Of a DNA stretch of 64,000 nucleotides, positions 8,104 through 17,335 are shown piece by piece. Made by a program: the position numbers and the translations under genes. Position 1 is the first letter of the stretch. Every line of letters begins with the position of its first letter. Source of the stretch: Steroidobacteraceae bacterium (GTDB taxonomy: Bacteria > Pseudomonadota > Gammaproteobacteria > Steroidobacterales > Steroidobacteraceae); NCBI GenBank assembly GCA_027531255.1, contig JAPZRU010000006.1, positions 1-64,000 of the forward strand, read 5' to 3'. The notes under the pieces are model-generated. The model had not been told where the DNA came from, ran no database searches, and worked only from the letters and a program-made list of their open reading frames with translations.

Positions 8104-9183
8104 TCAACGCACCCGCCAGATCAGCCCGAACGTCACGAGCGCGAGCAGCGCAGCGGGCCCCCAGGCGACCAGCAGCGGCTCGAGACCGTACACCTCCCCG
8201 GTGTTCTCGAGCGTGCGGTTGACGAGGAAGTAGGTCACGCCGATCAGGATGCCGATCACCGTGCGCGAGCCCGCGCCGGACGAACGCAGCGGGCCCAGCA
8301 CGAACGGCACCGCGAGCATGCAGAGCAGAATCGTCGAGAAGCCGCGGGAGATCCGCGACCACAGCGCCGTCTCGGCCGAGCGGGACTCGACCCCATTGGC
8401 CCGCAGCAGCTGCACGTAGCGCACGAGCCCGCGCACCGGGAGCGCCGCGGGGTCCGTCATCCCGATCGAGATGAACGCCGGGTCGATCCGGCTCTCGACC
8501 TCGAATCGATCCAGCTGGCGGGTCACCACGCGCTCCGGCGTCACCGCGGACTCCGTGTAGCGCCAGAGCAGCCAGCGGCCCTCGCCCACGCGTTCGGCCT
8601 GCTCGGCGCGCCCGAACGCCGCGAGGCGCCGGGTGCCGTCCGCGCGCGGCTCCAGCACGTACACGTACAGGCCGCCGAACACGTTGTCCGCGCTCTGCTG
8701 CTGCACGCTGACGATGCGGTCGCCCTCCTTGACCCACGCACCGCCGCCGCCCGCGAAGCGCTGCTCGGAGAACTTGCCGAAGGTCTTGAGCTGCTTGGCG
8801 TAGGCCTCGAGCGGCGGCGCGAGGAACTCGCCGACCGCCATGCCCGCGACGAACAGGCCGGTGCCGGCCAGCGCCGCCGCGCCCGCGAGCCGCAGCGTCG
8901 AGACGCCGGCCGCGCGGATCACCACGAGTTCGCTGCCGCGCGCGAGATTGCCGAGCCCGATCAGCGCGCCGAGCAGCGCGCCGATCGGCAGCAGCTGGAA
9001 GAACTGCTGGGGCACGTTCAGCGCCGTGAAGAACAGCGCGTCGCCCATGTCGTACGTGCCGGTGCCGACGTCGTCCTGCTGGCCGAGGAACAGGAACAGC
9101 GCCGACAGCGTCATCAGCACCGCCATCACCAGCAGCGTGTACCAGAGGATCTGGCGCGCGAGGTAGCGGTCGAGCAGCGTCAT
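8104..9183 (-). CDS. lptG: LPS export ABC transporter permease LptG
   Basis: This 359-residue inner-membrane protein is one of the two permeases of the LptB2FG machine that extracts lipopolysaccharide from the inner membrane and passes it to LptC. It starts TLLDRYLARQILWYTLLV, matching LptG, with six predicted helices and a central periplasmic beta-jellyroll (about 100-260). The ATG overlaps the lptF stop by four bases, the normal lptFG arrangement. Length fits E. coli LptG (360). It ends 24 bases from the convergent RDD gene. Confidence 0.93.
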   Translation of the reverse strand: MTLLDRYLARQILWYTLLVMAVLMTLSALFLFLGQQDDVGTGTYDMGDALFFTALNVPQQFFQLLPIGALLGALIGLGNLARGSELVVIRAAGVSTLRLAGAAALAGTGLFVAGMAVGEFLAPPLEAYAKQLKTFGKFSEQRFAGGGGAWVKEGDRIVSVQQQSADNVFGGLYVYVLEPRADGTRRLAAFGRAEQAERVGEGRWLLWRYTESAVTPERVVTRQLDRFEVESRIDPAFISIGMTDPAALPVRGLVRYVQLLRANGVESRSAETALWSRISRGFSTILLCMLAVPFVLGPLRSSGAGSRTVIGILIGVTYFLVNRTLENTGEVYGLEPLLVAWGPAALLALVTFGLIWRVR

Positions 9184-10301
9184 CGCGTCGCCCACGCCGG
9201 CGGCGACTGCCGGAACCAGAGCCACGCGGCGCCGGCCAGCACCACGAGGTGCGTCCACCAGAGGCCGAGCGCCGGGTCCAGCGTGCCCTTCTCGACCCAG
9301 GTCTTCGCGGCCGACAGCAGGTTGGCGTAGACGAAGTAGACGAGGATCGCGAGGCCGATGCGCCCGTAGCGTCCCTGGCGCGGCTGCAGTTCGGCGAGCG
9401 GCACGGCCAGCAGCGTCAGCACCAGCGCCATCAGCGGCAGCGACAGGCGCCACTGCAGTTCGGCGTGGCTCGCGGCGTCGGCGGCGCGCAGCAGCTCCGT
9501 GGTCGGGCGCGCCTCGATGCGGAGCGGCCCGGACTCCGGGTCCGTCACGCGCACCGGCAGCCCGTGCTCCTCGAAGAAGATGCGCCGCAACTGGGGCTGG
9601 CCCGGCAGGCCCTCGTAGCGCTCGCCGTCGTAGAGCACGAGCACGTGCAGGGCACCGCCCTCCTCGACCACGTGCCGGGCGCGCGCCGCGAGCACCAGTT
9701 CCACGCGGTCCTGCGCCCGGCGCTGCACGAAGACGTTGCGGAACGTGCCGTCCGGATCCCGCGACTCCGCGTAGAAGACGGCGTCGCCGCCGGCGAACGA
9801 GTGGAACCGGCCTGGCTCGAGCACCCCGAACTGGGCCTGCCGCAGCGCCTCCCGGCGGATCTCCTGGGCTTCCGCATAGGCCCGTGGGCTCGCGTCGAGC
9901 GCGAGCCAGGCGAGCAGGCCGGTGACCACCGCCGCGAGCACCCCGACCGGCCGCAGCAGCCGCGACAGGCCGACCCCGCACGCGCGGATCGCGGCCATCT
10001 CGCTCTCGTGGTAGAGCCGCCCGAGCGCCAGCACGATGCCGAGCAGCAGGCCGACCGGGATCAGGACCGTCAGGTTCTGGAGGCTCGTGAAGCCGATCAG
10101 CCCGACGATCACGGACCGGGGGTAGCCGCGCTCCGCCGCCTGGCCGAGCACCGCCGCCAGCTGGTTGGCGACCAGGATCAGCAGCAGCACGCCCGTGACC
10201 GCGAGCCACGACAGGGCGACCTCGCGGAGGACGTAGCGATCGAGCGTGGCCAATGCGTCTCCGGTCGGGGGTCGGTCGGCGACCCCGACGAGGCGGGGCA
10301 T
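9180..10301 (-). CDS. lptF: LPS export ABC transporter permease LptF
   Basis: This 373-residue protein is the LptF half of the LPS export permease: three N-terminal helices, a periplasmic jellyroll domain, and three C-terminal helices. The segment TLDRYVLREVALSW is typical of its N-terminus. That segment begins at an in-frame TTG (10253), so the true start may be there rather than at the ATG used here; the 16 extra residues are unlike other LptF proteins and neither start has a clear ribosome-binding site. It is transcribed divergently from pepA, the conserved gammaproteobacterial arrangement. Confidence 0.92.
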   Translation of the reverse strand: MPRLVGVADRPPTGDALATLDRYVLREVALSWLAVTGVLLLILVANQLAAVLGQAAERGYPRSVIVGLIGFTSLQNLTVLIPVGLLLGIVLALGRLYHESEMAAIRACGVGLSRLLRPVGVLAAVVTGLLAWLALDASPRAYAEAQEIRREALRQAQFGVLEPGRFHSFAGGDAVFYAESRDPDGTFRNVFVQRRAQDRVELVLAARARHVVEEGGALHVLVLYDGERYEGLPGQPQLRRIFFEEHGLPVRVTDPESGPLRIEARPTTELLRAADAASHAELQWRLSLPLMALVLTLLAVPLAELQPRQGRYGRIGLAILVYFVYANLLSAAKTWVEKGTLDPALGLWWTHLVVLAGAAWLWFRQSPPAWATR

Positions 10302-10323
10302 CTAGTACACTCACGCGTCTATC

Positions 10324-10355
10324 GCGCCGGCCGAAACTTCAACGCCGGCCGGCGC
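10324..10355. promoter_or_regulatory. Inverted repeat between lptF and pepA
   Basis: A perfect 9-bp inverted repeat (GCGCCGGCC at 10324-10332 and GGCCGGCGC at 10347-10355) with a 14-base AT-richer spacer lies between the divergent genes. A TATCTT box (10357-10362) directly after it could be the pepA -10, placing the palindrome over the expected -35 region. Alternatively a TACACT at 10306-10311 is the -10 and the palindrome is in the leader. Either way it is placed to act as an operator or leader hairpin. Confidence 0.45.
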
Positions 10356-10403
10356 TTATCTTGAACCCACGGGTCGGACAACTCAATCGAGGAACGGGAA
10401 CGC

Positions 10404-11885
10404 ATGGAGTTCTACGCAGAGTCGCGGGCGCTGGCCCGCGTGCGCACGGACTGCGCGGTGGTCGGCGTGCACGAGGGCGGCGAACTGGGCCCGGCAGCCG
10501 CGAACCTGGATGCGACGCTCGGCGGGCGTGTCGCGCGGATCGTCCGCGGCGGCGACTTCGCGTGCCGTCTCGGCGAGACGCTGCTGCTGCCGGACCTCGG
10601 CCGCTCGATCGGCCGCGTGCTGCTGGTGGGGCTCGGGGCGCGCAAGGGCTGGAACCGCCGTTCGTATCGCCGCGCGCTGAACGCCGCCGCGGGCGCGCTC
10701 CTGAAGTGCGGCGCGAAGGACGCGCTCTTCCTGCTGGGCAGCGAAGCGGTGCCCGAAGTCGACGCCTACTACCGCGCCCGCTTCGTCGCCGAGGCGATCG
10801 GCAACGCGACCTACCGCATCCCCGACCTCAAGACCGGCAAGAAGCCGCCCGCGCCGAAGCTCGCCCGCGTCGGCGTCGCCACCGAACGCGCGGGAGCCGC
10901 CCACGTGAGCCGCGGGCTCGAGCACGGGCAGGCCGTCGCCGCCGGCACCGCGGTGACCCGCGACCTCGGCAACCTGCCGGCCAACGTCTGCACGCCGACC
11001 TATCTGGGCAACTACGCGAAGAAGCTCGCGCGCGAGCACCGCGGGCTGCGCGTGCAGGTGCTCGGCGAGCCCCAGATCCGCCGGCTCGGCATGGGGTCGT
11101 TCCTGTCGGTCACGGCCGGCAGCGAGCAGCCGCCGCGGCTGATCGTGATCGAGTACCGCGGCGCCGGCGCGGGCACCGCACCGGTCGTGCTGGTCGGCAA
11201 GGGCATCACGTTCGACACCGGCGGCATCTCGATCAAGCCGGCCGCCGGCATGGACGAGATGAAGTGGGACATGGGCGGCGCCGCCAGCGTGTTCGGCACG
11301 CTCGCCGCGCTCGCCACGCTCGGGGCCGAGGTCAACGCGGTCGGCATCGTGCCGGCCTGCGAGAACATGCTGAGCGGCCGCGCGACCAAGCCAGGCGACG
11401 TCGTGAAGTCGATGTCCGGCCAGACGATCGAGGTGCTGAACACCGACGCGGAGGGCCGCCTGATCCTCTGCGACGCGATCACCTACGCGCGCCGCTACAA
11501 GCCGGCGGCCCTGGTCGACATCGCGACGCTGACGGGCGCCTGCGTCGTCGCGCTCGGCCCCACGTGCACTGGGCTCTGGAGCAACGACGACGTGCTCGCC
11601 GACGCGCTGGTCGCGGCAGGCCAGCGCACCGGCGACGTCTGCTGGCGCATGCCGCTGCTGGAGGAGTACCAGGAGCCCCTGAAGAGCAACTTCGCGGACT
11701 TCGCGAACGTCGGGGGCCGCGAGGGCGGTGCCTGCGTAGCGGCGGGCTTCCTCTGGAAGTTCACCGACGGCCTGCGCTGGGCGCACCTCGACATCGCCGG
11801 CACCGCGTGGCTCGGCGGCGCGAACAAGGGCAGCAGCGGCCGGCCGGTGCCGCTGCTGTTCGACTTCCTGATGCGGCGCGCCTGA
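10404..11885 (+). CDS. pepA: Leucyl aminopeptidase PepA (M17)
   Basis: This 493-residue cytosolic enzyme removes N-terminal residues from peptides using two metal ions. The C-terminal catalytic domain has VGKGITFDTGG (metal-binding Lys and Asp), SIKP (catalytic Lys), KWDMGG and NTDAEGRL (Asp, Glu, Arg), all intact. The N-terminal domain (about 1-170) matches PepA, which in E. coli also binds DNA at carAB and cer. It heads the conserved pepA-holC-valS operon; its stop overlaps the holC start by one base (TGATG). A second, more divergent M17 gene lies at 52.4 kb. Confidence 0.95.
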   Translation: MEFYAESRALARVRTDCAVVGVHEGGELGPAAANLDATLGGRVARIVRGGDFACRLGETLLLPDLGRSIGRVLLVGLGARKGWNRRSYRRALNAAAGALLKCGAKDALFLLGSEAVPEVDAYYRARFVAEAIGNATYRIPDLKTGKKPPAPKLARVGVATERAGAAHVSRGLEHGQAVAAGTAVTRDLGNLPANVCTPTYLGNYAKKLAREHRGLRVQVLGEPQIRRLGMGSFLSVTAGSEQPPRLIVIEYRGAGAGTAPVVLVGKGITFDTGGISIKPAAGMDEMKWDMGGAASVFGTLAALATLGAEVNAVGIVPACENMLSGRATKPGDVVKSMSGQTIEVLNTDAEGRLILCDAITYARRYKPAALVDIATLTGACVVALGPTCTGLWSNDDVLADALVAAGQRTGDVCWRMPLLEEYQEPLKSNFADFANVGGREGGACVAAGFLWKFTDGLRWAHLDIAGTAWLGGANKGSSGRPVPLLFDFLMRRA

Positions 11886-12301
11886 TGCCGGAACGCGTCG
11901 ACTTCTACGTGCTCGGCACCGCCGACGACCGCGCGCGCCTCGTCTACGCCTGCCGACTCGTGGAGAAGGCTTATCTCCAGGACCACACGGTCTACGTGCA
12001 CCTGGCCGGCCCCGCCGAGGCCGAGGCCTTCGACGAACTGCTGTGGACCTTCGCGGACGGCAGCTTCGTGCCGCACGAACTCGCGGCCGGCGACCCGAAA
12101 TCGCCGGTCGTGGTCGGCTGCGGGCAGCCGGCGCCCGCACAACTGCTCGTGAACCTCGCGCCGGAACCGCCCGCCTTCTACGCGGACTACGCGCGCGTCG
12201 CCGACTTCGTCGACGCGGAACCGGCCCGCCGCGAGGCGGGCCGCCGCCGCTTCGCCTTCTACCGCGACCGCGGCCACAAGCCCGAAACGCACAACGTCTG
12301 A
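11885..12301 (+). CDS. holC: DNA polymerase III chi subunit HolC
   Basis: This 138-residue protein is the chi subunit of the clamp loader, which links polymerase III holoenzyme to single-stranded-DNA-binding protein. The N-terminal RVDFYVLG, the central CRLVEKAY and the DELLWTFADGSFVPHEL segment are characteristic. It is slightly shorter than E. coli HolC (147). Its ATG overlaps the pepA stop by one base and valS follows 33 bases later, the conserved order in gammaproteobacteria. No holD is seen in the window. Confidence 0.92.
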   Translation: MPERVDFYVLGTADDRARLVYACRLVEKAYLQDHTVYVHLAGPAEAEAFDELLWTFADGSFVPHELAAGDPKSPVVVGCGQPAPAQLLVNLAPEPPAFYADYARVADFVDAEPARREAGRRRFAFYRDRGHKPETHNV

Positions 12302-12334
12302 ACAGCGGCGCGCGGCGCGCGCCCACGTGATTCC

Positions 12335-15157
12335 ATGGACAAGACCTACACGCCCCGCGACATCGAAGCCCGCATCTACGAACGCTGGGAGAGCCAGGGC
12401 TGGTTCGCGCCCTCGGGCCGCGACGGCGCGGCCTACTGCATCGTGATCCCGCCGCCGAACGTCACCGGCACGCTGCACATGGGCCACGCGTTCCAGGACA
12501 CGATCATGGACGCGCTGACGCGCTTCCACCGGATGAACGGCGCGAACACGCTGTGGCAGCCGGGCACCGACCACGCCGGCATCGCGACCCAGATGGTGGT
12601 CGAGCGGCAGTTGAACGCGGAGGGCAGGACGCGTCACGACCTCGGTCGCGAGGCCTTCGTCGCACGCGTCTGGCAGTGGAAGGAGCAGTCCGGCGGCACG
12701 ATCCAGCGCCAGATGAAGCGTCTCGGTGCGAGCGTCGACTGGAGCCGCGACCGCTTCACGATGGACGACGGCCTGTCGCGCGCGGTCACCGAGACCTTCG
12801 TGCGCCTCTACGAGGAAGGGCTGATCTACCGCGGCCAGCGGCTCGTCAACTGGGACCCGGTGCTGCACACGGCGCTGTCCGATCTCGAGGTGCTGTCCAC
12901 CGAGGAACAGGGCAGCCTCTGGCACTTCCGCTACCCGCTCGCGGACGGCGCCGTGGCCGGGCCTGACGGCACGACCACGACCCACCTCGTCGTCGCGACC
13001 ACGCGGCCCGAGACGATGCTCGGCGACACCGCGGTCGCGGTTCACCCGGAGGACGAGCGGTACCGCCACCTCGTCGGCAGGAAGATCCGCCTGCCGCTGG
13101 TCGGGCGCGAGATCCCGATCGTCGCCGACGACTACGTCGACCGCGAGTTCGGCACCGGCTGCGTCAAGATCACGCCGGCGCACGACTTCAACGACTACGA
13201 ACTCGGCCAGCGTCATGCGCTGCCGCTCGTGAACGTGTTCGACCGGAACGCGAAGCTGAGCGAGAACGCGCCCGAGGCCTACCGCGGCCTCGACCGCTTC
13301 GAGGCGCGCAAGCGCGTGGTCGCGGAGCTCGAGGCGCTCGGGCTGGTCGAGAAGATCCAGCCGCACACGCTGATGGTGCCGCGCGGGGATCGCAGCAACG
13401 CGGTGATCGAGCCGTGGCTCACGGACCAGTGGTACGTGAAGGTCGAACCGCTGGCGAAGCCTGCGATCGAGGCGGTCGAGACCGGCCGCATCCGCTTCGT
13501 CCCCGAGAACTGGGACCGCACCTACTTCGAGTGGATGCGCAACATCAAGGACTGGTGCATCAGTCGCCAGCTCTGGTGGGGTCACCGGATCCCGGCGTGG
13601 TACGGGGAGGACGGCACGATCTACGTCGGCCGCTCGGAGGCCGAGGTGCGCTCGAAGCACGGGCTCGGCGCCGCCGTCCCGCTCCGCCAGGACGACGACG
13701 TGCTCGACACGTGGTTCTCCTCGGCGCTCTGGCCGTTCTCGACGCTCGGCTGGCCGGACGAAACGCGCGAGCTGAAGACCTTCTACCCCACCTCGGTGCT
13801 CGTCACCGGCTTCGACATCATCTTCTTCTGGGTCGCCAGGATGATCATGATGGGCCTGAAGTTCATGGGCGACGTGCCGTTCCGCGAGGTCTACGTCCAC
13901 GGCCTGATCCGCGACGGCCAGGGCCAGAAGATGTCGAAGTCGAAGGGCAACGTCCTCGACCCGCTCGACCTGATCGACGGCATCGAACTCGAGACGCTGG
14001 TCGCGAAGCGCACCACGGGCCTGATGCAGCCCCACCTCGCCGCGGGCATCGAGAAGTCCACGCGCAGGGAGTTCCCGGAGGGCATCGCGGCCTACGGCAC
14101 CGACGCGCTGCGCTTCACGTTCTGCTCGCTGGCCACGCTGTCGCGCGACATCCGCTTCGACGTCGGCCGCATCGACGGCTACAGGAACTTCTGCAACAAG
14201 CTCTGGAACGCCTCGCGCTTCGTGCTGATGAGCGTCGAGGGCCAGGATCTCGGCCCCGTATCGGCGCGCGACGCCGCGGGCCTGCACGCGGTTCCCGCCG
14301 AGGCTTCCGACGCGGACCGCTGGATCCGCTCGCGCCTCGGCGCCGCGATCGAGGGCGCGCGCGCGGGCTACGCGCAGTACCGCTTCGACCTCGCGGCGCA
14401 GGCGCTGTACGAGTTCACGTGGTACGAGTTCTGCGACTGGTACCTCGAACTCGCCAAGGCCGTACTGCAGTCCGAAAGCGCGAGCGAGGCGCGGAGGCGT
14501 GCGACGCGCCGCTCGCTGGTGGACACGCTCGAGGCGTTGCTGCGCGCGCTGCATCCGCTGATGCCGTTCGTCACCGAGGAGATCTGGCAGCGCGTCGGCC
14601 CGCTCGCGGGCCGGCGCGGCGCCACCGTGATGCTCGAGCCCTACCCCGTCGCCCCGCCGCGCGATCCCGCGGTCGAGGCGGAGCTGCGGTGGGCGATGGA
14701 CTTCGTGCTCGGCATCCGGCAGATCCGCGGCGAGATGGACATCGCGCCGGCGAAGCGCTTCGACGTGCGGCTCGCGAACGCGTCCGCGGCGGATCTCGCC
14801 CGGCTGGCCCGCCTGCGGCCCTACGTCGAGCGGCTCGCGAACGTCGGCACGATCGTGCCGCTCGCCGCAGGCGAGGCCGAGCCCGAGTCCGCGGTCGCGC
14901 TGCTGGGCCAGCTCCGGATCCTCGTGCCGATGGCGGGCCTGATCGACGTCGCCGCCGAGATCGCGCGGCTCGACAAGAAGCTCGCGAAGGTGCGGCAGGA
15001 GATCGCGAAGGCGAGCGCCAAGCTCGGCAACGCCAGGTTCGTCGACGGCGCGCCGGCCGAGGTCGTCGCGCAGGAGCGCGGGCGACTCGCCGACTTCTCC
15101 CGCGAGGCCGAGCAGCTCGAGGCGCAGCTCGGCAAGCTGCGGCGCCTGCAGGGCTGA
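12335..15157 (+). CDS. valS: Valyl-tRNA synthetase
   Basis: This 940-residue class I synthetase charges tRNA-Val. The HIGH-type motif TLHMGHAF is at about residue 46, the KMSKS loop ([10 protein letters not shown]) near 530, and the CP1 editing insertion lies between. The C-terminus, from about 875, forms the Arg/Lys/Glu-rich coiled-coil arm that contacts tRNA. Size agrees with E. coli ValS (951). It is the last gene of the pepA-holC-valS operon and is followed by a GC-rich stem-loop. Confidence 0.97.
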   Translation: MDKTYTPRDIEARIYERWESQGWFAPSGRDGAAYCIVIPPPNVTGTLHMGHAFQDTIMDALTRFHRMNGANTLWQPGTDHAGIATQMVVERQLNAEGRTRHDLGREAFVARVWQWKEQSGGTIQRQMKRLGASVDWSRDRFTMDDGLSRAVTETFVRLYEEGLIYRGQRLVNWDPVLHTALSDLEVLSTEEQGSLWHFRYPLADGAVAGPDGTTTTHLVVATTRPETMLGDTAVAVHPEDERYRHLVGRKIRLPLVGREIPIVADDYVDREFGTGCVKITPAHDFNDYELGQRHALPLVNVFDRNAKLSENAPEAYRGLDRFEARKRVVAELEALGLVEKIQPHTLMVPRGDRSNAVIEPWLTDQWYVKVEPLAKPAIEAVETGRIRFVPENWDRTYFEWMRNIKDWCISRQLWWGHRIPAWYGEDGTIYVGRSEAEVRSKHGLGAAVPLRQDDDVLDTWFSSALWPFSTLGWPDETRELKTFYPTSVLVTGFDIIFFWVARMIMMGLKFMGDVPFREVYVHGLIRDGQGQKMSKSKGNVLDPLDLIDGIELETLVAKRTTGLMQPHLAAGIEKSTRREFPEGIAAYGTDALRFTFCSLATLSRDIRFDVGRIDGYRNFCNKLWNASRFVLMSVEGQDLGPVSARDAAGLHAVPAEASDADRWIRSRLGAAIEGARAGYAQYRFDLAAQALYEFTWYEFCDWYLELAKAVLQSESASEARRRATRRSLVDTLEALLRALHPLMPFVTEEIWQRVGPLAGRRGATVMLEPYPVAPPRDPAVEAELRWAMDFVLGIRQIRGEMDIAPAKRFDVRLANASAADLARLARLRPYVERLANVGTIVPLAAGEAEPESAVALLGQLRILVPMAGLIDVAAEIARLDKKLAKVRQEIAKASAKLGNARFVDGAPAEVVAQERGRLADFSREAEQLEAQLGKLRRLQG

Positions 15158-15161
15158 AGGG

Positions 15162-15201
15162 CCCGTGGCGCGCAGGCGGAACGCCGGGGACGCGCCACGG
15201 G
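15162..15201 (+). terminator. Stem-loop after valS (no U tract)
   Basis: Five bases after the valS stop, an 11-bp perfect inverted repeat (CCCGTGGCGCG and its complement) encloses an 18-base loop, with two more pairs possible beyond a mismatch. It lacks a T run, so it is not a classical intrinsic terminator, but it could protect the 3' end or work with Rho. The remaining bases up to moxR show no further strong signal. Confidence 0.4.
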
Positions 15202-15368
15202 GCCGGGACCGCGCCGCAGCGCCGCGGGCGCAGCGCCTCGCGCGTCCAGGGCGGCGCGGCGTGACGCCGGTCGCGCCGGCCGCCCTGCGCATCGGCTAAC
15301 GTGCGGGCCCCGCCATTTGCCGTAATCCGGTGCGCCCGCGGAGGCGCACCCGGAGGAGCCTCGCCCCG

Positions 15369-16304
15369 ATGAGCATCGCCGCCCAGGCCCGCCGCCAGCT
15401 CGAGCCGGCCGTCGCGCAGCTGAACTCGATCCTGCTGGGCAAGGACCGCCAGGTGCGGCTCGCGGTCGCCTGCGTGCTCGCGCGCGGCCACCTGCTGATC
15501 GAGGACCTGCCAGGCGTCGGCAAGACCACGCTCGCGCAGGCGCTCGCCCGCACGCTCGGGCTCGACTACCAGCGCGTGCAGTTCACGAGCGACCTGCTGC
15601 CGGCCGACGTCCTCGGCGTGTCGGTCTACGACCGCGACGCGAACCGCTTCGAGTTCCATCGCGGGCCGGTGTTCACGCAGCTGCTGCTCGCCGACGAGAT
15701 CAACCGCGCGACGCCGAAGGCGCAGAGCGCGCTGCTCGAGGCGATGGAGGAACGTCAGGTCACGGCGGACGGCAGGACGCTGCCGCTGCCCGAGCCGTTC
15801 TTCGTCGTCGCGACGCAGAACCCGAGCTACCAGCTCGGCACCTACCCGCTGCCCGAGTCGCAGCTCGACCGCTTCCTGATGCGCATCGAGCTCGGCTACC
15901 CGGGCACTGCCCTCGAGCGCGAGCTGCTGAAGGGTCGCGACCGCCGCACACTGGTCGCGGGCCTGCAGCCGGCGCTGAAGCCCGATGCGCTCGTCGCGCT
16001 GCAGCGGCACGTGCCGGAGGTGCACGTCGCCGAGCCCCTGCTCGACTACCTGCAGGCGCTGGTGCGCCACACGCGCGAGTCCGGCCATTTCGAGGCGGGC
16101 CTGAGCCCGCGCGCGACCATCGCGTGGCTGCGCGCCGCGCAGGCATGGGCACTGCTGCACGGCCGCAGCGGCGTGCTGCCGGAAGACGTGCAGGCCGTAC
16201 TGAAGCCCGTTGCCGGTCACCGTCTGCAGCCGCGCGAGGCGGTCGAGGGCGCGCGCGCGCCGGATCTCGACCGGCTGCTGCTGAAGGCCGTGCCGGTCGC
16301 CTGA
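15369..16304 (+). CDS. MoxR-family AAA+ ATPase
   Basis: This 311-residue AAA+ chaperone-like ATPase has Walker A DLPGVGKTT (46-54), Walker B LLLADEINRATPK around 100-112, and sensor regions typical of MoxR (PF07726). The ATG follows a GGAGGAG ribosome-binding site. With the DUF58 and transglutaminase genes that follow it forms the common MoxR/DUF58/TgpA set, thought to act on metal insertion or complex assembly at the envelope. The client is unknown. Confidence 0.9.
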   Translation: MSIAAQARRQLEPAVAQLNSILLGKDRQVRLAVACVLARGHLLIEDLPGVGKTTLAQALARTLGLDYQRVQFTSDLLPADVLGVSVYDRDANRFEFHRGPVFTQLLLADEINRATPKAQSALLEAMEERQVTADGRTLPLPEPFFVVATQNPSYQLGTYPLPESQLDRFLMRIELGYPGTALERELLKGRDRRTLVAGLQPALKPDALVALQRHVPEVHVAEPLLDYLQALVRHTRESGHFEAGLSPRATIAWLRAAQAWALLHGRSGVLPEDVQAVLKPVAGHRLQPREAVEGARAPDLDRLLLKAVPVA

Positions 16305-16315
16305 AGGCCGCCGCC

Positions 16316-17335
16316 GTGGCCGTCGTCCCGGACACCCCGTCGCGCGCGCGCACCGCGCCGGTGCGCCCTCCCGGCTGGCGCGACCGCCTGAACGAGCGCG
16401 CGATCGGCTGGGCGCGCCGCCGCCACGGCGACGACACGGGCGCGGTGACGATCACGCGCCGCCGCGTCTACATCCTGCCGACCGGCCTCGGCGTGGCATA
16501 CGCGCTGATGCTGTTCGCGATGCTGCTCGGCGGCCTGAACTACGGCAACAACCTCGCGCTGGTGCTGACCTTCCTGCTCGCCGGCGGCGCGTGGGTCGCG
16601 ATGCACGAGTGCCACCGGAACCTCGTCGGCGTCACCGTCGCACCGGCCGGCACGCGGGCACCTTTCGCGGGCGACCCGGCGGAATTCGGCTTCCGCCTGA
16701 CCGCCGACCGCCCGCGGCACGACCTGCTGCTGCGCGCGGGCGATTACGCGAGCCCGGCGGCCGGCATCCCCGCGGACGGCGACCTGGCGACCCACGTGCA
16801 GGTGCCGACCGAGCGCCGCGGCCGCGTGAAGCTCGCGCGCCTGCGCGTCGAGAGCACCTTCCCGCTCGGGCTCTTCACCGCGTGGACGTGGATCCACCCG
16901 GAACTCGCGGCGGTCGTCTATCCCCGCCCGGCCCCGCGCGGCGTCGAGGGCCCGCCCCCCGCCGCCGAAGCAGGCGCGGCACAGGACGGCCGCGCGCGCG
17001 GCGAGGAGGATTTCGACGGCCTGCGCGAATTCCGCGAGGGCGACCCGCCGCGCCGCATCGCGTGGAAGGCCTACGCGCGCGGCGGCGCACTGGTCGTCAA
17101 GGAATACGTCGGCAGCGCGCGCACGCCCGTCACCTTCGACCTCGACACGGTTCCGGGCCGCGACCTCGAGGCGCGGCTGCAGCGGCTCGCGCGCTGGATC
17201 GTCGACGCCGAGGAGCGCGGCGACCGCTACGGGATCCGCCTCGGCAGCGTCGTCGTGCCCGCCGGCAGCGGCCTGCCCCACCGGAACCAGTGTCTCGCCC
17301 GGCTCGCGACCTACCGGCTCGGGGGCCCCACGTGA
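16316..17335 (+). CDS. DUF58 domain protein
   Basis: This protein of about 339 residues has two close membrane helices (about 55-95), a beta-rich stretch, and the DUF58 motif DFDGLREFREGDPPRRI with WKAYARGG about 245-270 (PF01882). A von Willebrand-like fold is usual for this family. GTG at 12 bases after the moxR stop is the preferred start because sequence before it overlaps moxR; no strong ribosome-binding site decides the matter. It overlaps the transglutaminase gene by four bases (GTGA), so the MoxR partner genes are coupled. Confidence 0.84.
   Translation: MAVVPDTPSRARTAPVRPPGWRDRLNERAIGWARRRHGDDTGAVTITRRRVYILPTGLGVAYALMLFAMLLGGLNYGNNLALVLTFLLAGGAWVAMHECHRNLVGVTVAPAGTRAPFAGDPAEFGFRLTADRPRHDLLLRAGDYASPAAGIPADGDLATHVQVPTERRGRVKLARLRVESTFPLGLFTAWTWIHPELAAVVYPRPAPRGVEGPPPAAEAGAAQDGRARGEEDFDGLREFREGDPPRRIAWKAYARGGALVVKEYVGSARTPVTFDLDTVPGRDLEARLQRLARWIVDAEERGDRYGIRLGSVVVPAGSGLPHRNQCLARLATYRLGGPT

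Noticed and set aside
8104-10314. A single 736-codon frame covering both lptG and lptF regions.
   Set aside because: Only its C-terminal half is LptG. The first half is an out-of-frame reading of lptF, which is intact in another frame.
11495-15292. A 1265-codon open frame on the minus strand across valS and its flanks.
   Set aside because: It is antisense to valS, which has all synthetase motifs. In high-GC DNA such long antisense frames are common; its protein is Arg/Ala/Asp-rich without domains.
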